Source: Phycisphaeraceae bacterium (GTDB lineage Bacteria > Planctomycetota > Phycisphaerae > Phycisphaerales > Phycisphaeraceae). From it: a stretch of 7,934 nucleotides of DNA. Positions 4,949-7,934 of this stretch are shown piece after piece. The first letter of the stretch is position 1. Every line of letters begins with the position of its first letter. Position numbers and translations under genes: made by a program. Location of the stretch: contig SKPT01000326.1 in assembly GCA_007119405.1 (NCBI GenBank), forward strand, positions 1-7,934, read 5' to 3'. The notes below the pieces were generated by a model that worked only from the letters and a program-made list of their open reading frames with translations, was not told the origin of the DNA and ran no database searches.

Positions 4949-7120
4949 CTACTTCTTCCCGGAAACGGAAGCCTTTTCTTTGGCCTCGCCCTTCTCGTCC
5001 TCGCCCTCCATCGCCGCCCGCCGCGACAGCTTCACCCGCCCCTGCTCGTCGATCAGCAGCACCTTCACCCGCACCGTGTCCCCGATCTTGACCACGTCCT
5101 CGACCTTGTTGACGTAACCGTCGGCCAGTTCCGAGATATGGCACAGCCCGTCCTGGCCGGGGATCACCTCGATAAACGCCCCGAAGTCCTTGACCGACGT
5201 GACCCGGCCGGTGTAGACCTGCCCGACCTTGACCTCGGCGCCGATCTTCTCGATCTCCTCCAGGGCGGCCTCGGCCTTGCCGGCGCCCACCGCGGAGATG
5301 TAGATCGTCCCGTCCTCCTCGATCTCGATCTTGGCGCCGGTCTCTTCCTCGAGGGCGCGGATCATCTTGCCCCCCGGGCCGATGATCTTGCCGATCTTGT
5401 CCGGGTGCACCCGCGTCGAGAGGATCCGCGGCGCGTGCTGGCTGATCGACGCGCGCGGCGAGGGAATCGCCTTCTCGATCAAGTCGATGATCTCAAGGCG
5501 ATTCTTCTTCGCCAGCTCCAGCGTCCTGCCGATCTGCTCGAAGCTCAGGTGGCTGATCTTCAGGTCAAGCTGGATGGACGTGATCCCGTTGCGCGTGCCC
5601 GTGACCTTGAAGTCCATGTCCCCGAAGTGGTCCTCCTCGCCCTGGATGTCGGTGAGGTAGACGTCCTCCTGGCCGGGCTCGTCGGCCTTGATCATGCCGA
5701 TGGAGATGCCCGCGACCGGGGCCTTGATCGGCACGCCCGCGTCCATCAGCGCCAGCGTCCCGCCGCACGCCGACGCCATCGACGACGAGCCGTTGGACTC
5801 GAGAATGTCGCTGACCACGCGCACCGTGTAGGGAAAGTCGGCGACGTCCGGCAGCACGGGTTGCAGCGCCTTCTGCGCCAGCATCCCGTGGCCGATGTCC
5901 CGCCGCGACGGCCCGGCGATCCGCTTGGCCTCGCCCACGCTGAACGGCGGGAAGTTGTAGTGCAGGTAGAACTTCTCGGCGTACTCCTCGCCCAGGCCGT
6001 CGACGATCTGCTCGTCGCGCCCCGTGCCCAGCGTCGTCGTGACCAGCGCCTGCGTCTCGCCTCGCGTGAACAGCGCCGAACCGTGCACCCGCGGCAGCAC
6101 GCCCACCTCGCAGGTGATCGCGCGCAGCTCGTCGAACGCCCGGCCGTCCGTCCGCTGCCCGGTGCGGATGATCTCGCGCGTCAGCCGCTCCTCCAGGTCG
6201 TGGATCGCGTTCGAGGCATGCTTGCGCCGCTTCTGCCAGTTGCGCCACACCATGTACGGCGCGTCCTCCGCCGGCTCGGGCAGCTCGGTGCTCAGGAAGC
6301 GCTCGATCGCCGTGGACACCGCCTCCTGGCGGTCCAGCTTCGTCCCCGGGCTCGTCTTCGCCGCCCGCAGCGGCTCGGCGAGCTTGCCGTTGACCAGCTC
6401 CACGACATCCTCCGGCGGCGTGTCGAGCGTAAAGACCTTCTCCTTGCCCACCTTCGCTTGCAGGTCCTTGATCAGCCCGGTCACCTGCCTGCAATACTCG
6501 AAGCCGAACTGAAGCGCCTGGGTGACCTCGGCCTCGGGCAGCTCGTGCCCGCCAACCTCGATCATGTTCAGCCCCTCGTCATGCCCGGCAATGAGCATGT
6601 CCAGGTCCGAGTATTCGACCTGCGCGGCCGTGGGCATGACGATCGGCTCGCCGTCGATCCGACCCACGCGGATGTTGCCGATCGGGCCCTGGAAAGGGAT
6701 CGACGAGATCGACAGCGCCGCCGACGCCGCGATCCCCGCCAGGACGTCCGGCTCGTTCTGCCCGTCGGCCGCCAGCACCCAGCACTGGATCTGCACCTCG
6801 TCCATGAACCCGGCGGGGAACATCGGCCGGATCGGCCGGTCAATGTTCCGCATCGTCAGGATCTCTTTCTGGTTCGGCGCCCCCTCGCGCTTGCGGAACC
6901 CGCCCGGGAACTTGCCCGCGGCGTTCATCTTCTCGCGGTAGTCCACCGTCAGCGGGAAGAAGTCGATCCCCTCGCGCGGCTTGTCGCGCACTGCCGTGCC
7001 CAGCACCACCGTCTCGCCGAACTGCACCACCACGGACCCGTCGGCCTGCTTGGCGACCTTGCCCGCCTCGATCGAAAGCGTCCGGCCGCCAATTTCCGTC
7101 TCAACTCGAGCATACATCAT
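4949..7120 (-). CDS. pnp: Polynucleotide phosphorylase (PNPase)
   Basis: This 723-aa protein is full length for PNPase, the trimeric 3'-5' exoribonuclease that uses phosphate to release nucleoside diphosphates and can also add tails. It acts in cytoplasmic mRNA decay, often within a degradosome. The domain order is complete: first RNase PH domain (about 10-145, with FFPLTVDYREK and FPGGFRKREG), helical linker (about 240-320), catalytic RNase PH domain (about 324-540), KH domain with GPGG at 581-584, and S1 domain (about 632-703), then a 20-residue Lys/Glu-rich tail. The phosphate-binding SSS is at 445-447. The catalytic D497, D503 and K505 sit in EEDHFGDMDFK and correspond to E. coli D486, D492 and K494. 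The start is one of two adjacent ATGs, with the first at 7120; AAGGA lies 9 nt before it. Upstream is rpsO, the conserved partner. I see nothing missing. Confidence 0.98.
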   Translation of the reverse strand: MMYARVETEIGGRTLSIEAGKVAKQADGSVVVQFGETVVLGTAVRDKPREGIDFFPLTVDYREKMNAAGKFPGGFRKREGAPNQKEILTMRNIDRPIRPMFPAGFMDEVQIQCWVLAADGQNEPDVLAGIAASAALSISSIPFQGPIGNIRVGRIDGEPIVMPTAAQVEYSDLDMLIAGHDEGLNMIEVGGHELPEAEVTQALQFGFEYCRQVTGLIKDLQAKVGKEKVFTLDTPPEDVVELVNGKLAEPLRAAKTSPGTKLDRQEAVSTAIERFLSTELPEPAEDAPYMVWRNWQKRRKHASNAIHDLEERLTREIIRTGQRTDGRAFDELRAITCEVGVLPRVHGSALFTRGETQALVTTTLGTGRDEQIVDGLGEEYAEKFYLHYNFPPFSVGEAKRIAGPSRRDIGHGMLAQKALQPVLPDVADFPYTVRVVSDILESNGSSSMASACGGTLALMDAGVPIKAPVAGISIGMIKADEPGQEDVYLTDIQGEEDHFGDMDFKVTGTRNGITSIQLDLKISHLSFEQIGRTLELAKKNRLEIIDLIEKAIPSPRASISQHAPRILSTRVHPDKIGKIIGPGGKMIRALEEETGAKIEIEEDGTIYISAVGAGKAEAALEEIEKIGAEVKVGQVYTGRVTSVKDFGAFIEVIPGQDGLCHISELADGYVNKVEDVVKIGDTVRVKVLLIDEQGRVKLSRRAAMEGEDEKGEAKEKASVSGKK

Positions 7121-7437
7121 AACTCTGTTTCCTTGCCGTCACACACCGGGCCAACGCGCCAGGCCCGCGGACGCTCCGCCCGCACGCCTGCCGGCCTCGA
7201 TGCCACCGGCCAAGGAAGCAGAAGACAGATGACTCGCCGCAGCGACGCGCTCCCTCAAGCGCCGGTGCCGCGAGTCGACTGCCGTCTGCTCCCCGCCCGA
7301 ACCGTTCGGGCACAGTGGCTGGCAAAGCCGGGTGGTCGTCAACCCGTTTCCTTAACAACACGTCTGAACCGGACACGCCGACCGCTGCCGCGCAGCGCCG
7401 GTACCGGCCGTTGCCCCGGCCTCGACGGGCCAGGGCG
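7121..7437 (-). promoter_or_regulatory. Structured rpsO-pnp intergenic leader
   Basis: These 317 nt on the minus strand separate rpsO from pnp and contain no believable gene. In transcript order they hold a palindrome GCCGGTACCGGC (7397-7408), a 6-bp stem with a GCG loop (7383-7397), and a perfect 7-bp stem with a 3-nt loop (7295-7311, GCCCGAA with TTCGGGC). A nested structure follows at 7231-7276: outer 7-bp GACTCGC/GCGAGTC, and inner GCGCT/AGCGC around a 6-nt loop. None has a T-tract, so read-through into pnp is likely. In enterobacteria the equivalent leader is cut by RNase III and PNPase represses its own synthesis; a similar role here is inference. TTGACG occurs about 200 nt before pnp without a good -10. 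Confidence 0.45.
7130..7134 (-). promoter_or_regulatory. Ribosome binding site of pnp
   Basis: On the minus strand AAGGA lies 9 nt before the first ATG of pnp (7120) and 12 nt before the second. This slightly favours the first Met. Confidence 0.6.
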
Positions 7438-7707
7438 CTACTTGCGCAGCCCCAACCGGCCGATCAGCTCCAGGTACGCCGGGCGGTTCTTCCGCCGCAG
7501 GTACCGCAGCAGCCGGTTCCGCTTCGAGACCATCATCAGCAGCCCGCGCCGCGAGGCGAAGTCCTTGCGATGCGTGCGCATATGCCCGGTCAGCCCGTTG
7601 ATGCGCTCCGTCAGCACCGCGATCTGGACCTCGGGCGAGCCCGTGTCCTTCTCCTCGCGGCGGAAATCCTGCACCAGGGACTGTTTCTTCTCGGCGGTGA
7701 TCGTCAT
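7438..7707 (-). CDS. rpsO: 30S ribosomal protein S15
   Basis: This 89-aa protein, the same length as E. coli S15, is a primary 16S rRNA-binding protein that nucleates assembly of the central domain of the 30S platform and contacts the 50S subunit at a bridge. Diagnostic segments are [20 protein letters not shown] (about residues 21-40), [16 protein letters not shown] (about 42-57) and the C-terminal LIGRLGLRK. The His/Asp and Ser-Arg-Arg positions used for rRNA contact are present. The start is the ATG at 7707; only a weak purine stretch (AGAGAA) precedes it. It is the first gene of the rpsO-pnp unit, with a promoter-like pair at 7764-7792. In enterobacteria S15 represses its own mRNA through a leader structure; I see no clear rRNA-mimic fold here. 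Confidence 0.98.
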   Translation of the reverse strand: MTITAEKKQSLVQDFRREEKDTGSPEVQIAVLTERINGLTGHMRTHRKDFASRRGLLMMVSKRNRLLRYLRRKNRPAYLELIGRLGLRK

Positions 7708-7763
7708 GGTCGGCTGGTTCTCTGGCGTGGCAATGCGGGCCCCCGGGGTCGGTCAAGCACGGT

Positions 7764-7792
7764 AGTGTAACCACAGCGGCCGCGCCAGGCAA
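7764..7792 (-). promoter_or_regulatory. Sigma-70-like promoter of rpsO-pnp
   Basis: On the minus strand, TTGCCT (7792-7787) and TACACT (7769-7764) are separated by exactly 17 nt and match the -35 and -10 consensus at 4 of 6 positions each. The predicted RNA start near 7757 leaves a leader of about 50 nt before the rpsO ATG at 7707. The position directly upstream of a ribosomal protein gene supports it. Confidence 0.6.
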
Positions 7793-7880
7793 GCGTAGCG
7801 CCCCCGGCCGGCGCGCCTCGCCCCCGCCGCCGCCCCCGGCCGCCTCGGCTCGACCGCCAATCCTATAAACTTCGGTCGCG

Positions 7881-7934
7881 ATGCGTATCACACTCGACCC
7901 GCCGGCCGCACGCTGGCCGGCGCCCGATCCCCAC
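7881..7934 (+). CDS. Possible start of a divergent gene, cut by the window edge
   Basis: An ATG at 7881 opens 18 codons (beginning MRITLDPPAARWPAP) that run off the window. TATAAA (7864-7869) lies 11 nt before it, which would place a transcription start almost on the ATG and imply a leaderless or near-leaderless message. There is no Shine-Dalgarno and no clear -35. The peptide is too short to identify, and in GC-rich DNA such an open stretch can arise by chance. Confidence 0.25.
   Translation, partial: MRITLDPPAARWPAPDPH

Noticed and set aside
7383..7408. Intrinsic terminator after rpsO
   Set aside because: The hairpins are real, but no T-tract follows on the minus strand and the conserved rpsO-pnp pairing argues for read-through.
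5138..7765. 875-aa plus-strand ORF opposite pnp and rpsO
   Set aside because: It is an antisense shadow spanning two certain genes and the gap between them, rich in Arg/Asp/Leu with no motif.

Overview
This is a very GC-rich bacterial window. It holds six supported genes, separated by intergenic DNA that is unusually crowded with palindromic and dispersed-type repeats. The coding style (high GC, strong antisense shadow ORFs), the PNPase and S15 sequences, and an ACT-domain/GlnE-type nucleotidyltransferase suggest a planctomycete-like organism, perhaps close to Phycisphaerae. That placement is inference from general familiarity and was not tested by a search.

Layout from left to right. (1) A 49-nt imperfect palindrome (1-49) lies just upstream of a flavin reductase-family gene (89-682, +) whose N-terminus is short and whose start is uncertain. 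(2) Convergent to it is an unrecognised small protein with one N-terminal membrane segment (755-1285, -). (3) A 512-nt gene-free stretch (1286-1797) is a mosaic of a GC hairpin, a terminator-like stem-loop with a T-tract, and a roughly 173-nt inverted-repeat element carrying a perfect palindrome at its core. (4) A large gene (1798-4089, +) encodes a non-canonical GlnE-like nucleotidyltransferase with ACT-like segments in front of a single catalytic domain. (5) A second gene-free stretch (4090-4498) holds a heptanucleotide tandem repeat that begins on the stop codon, a 34-nt inverted repeat of the 'GGGTGGGTAGAGCG' type, and further hairpins. (6) On the minus strand, read from right to left, are rpsO (S15), pnp (polynucleotide phosphorylase) and a cold-shock-domain protein gene. 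This is the classic rpsO-pnp pair with a csp gene added downstream. A good sigma-70-like promoter precedes rpsO, and a 317-nt structured leader lies between rpsO and pnp.

Functionally, rpsO-pnp-csp is an RNA and translation cluster: ribosomal subunit assembly, 3'-5' RNA decay, and RNA chaperoning. The GlnE-like protein belongs to the nitrogen-regulation enzyme superfamily, but no glnA, glnB or glnD gene lies in the window to fix its substrate. I found no CRISPR array, tRNA, rRNA, transposase, or defence or secretion system. The least ordinary features are the domain layout and altered catalytic motif of the GlnE-like protein and the density of repeat elements.
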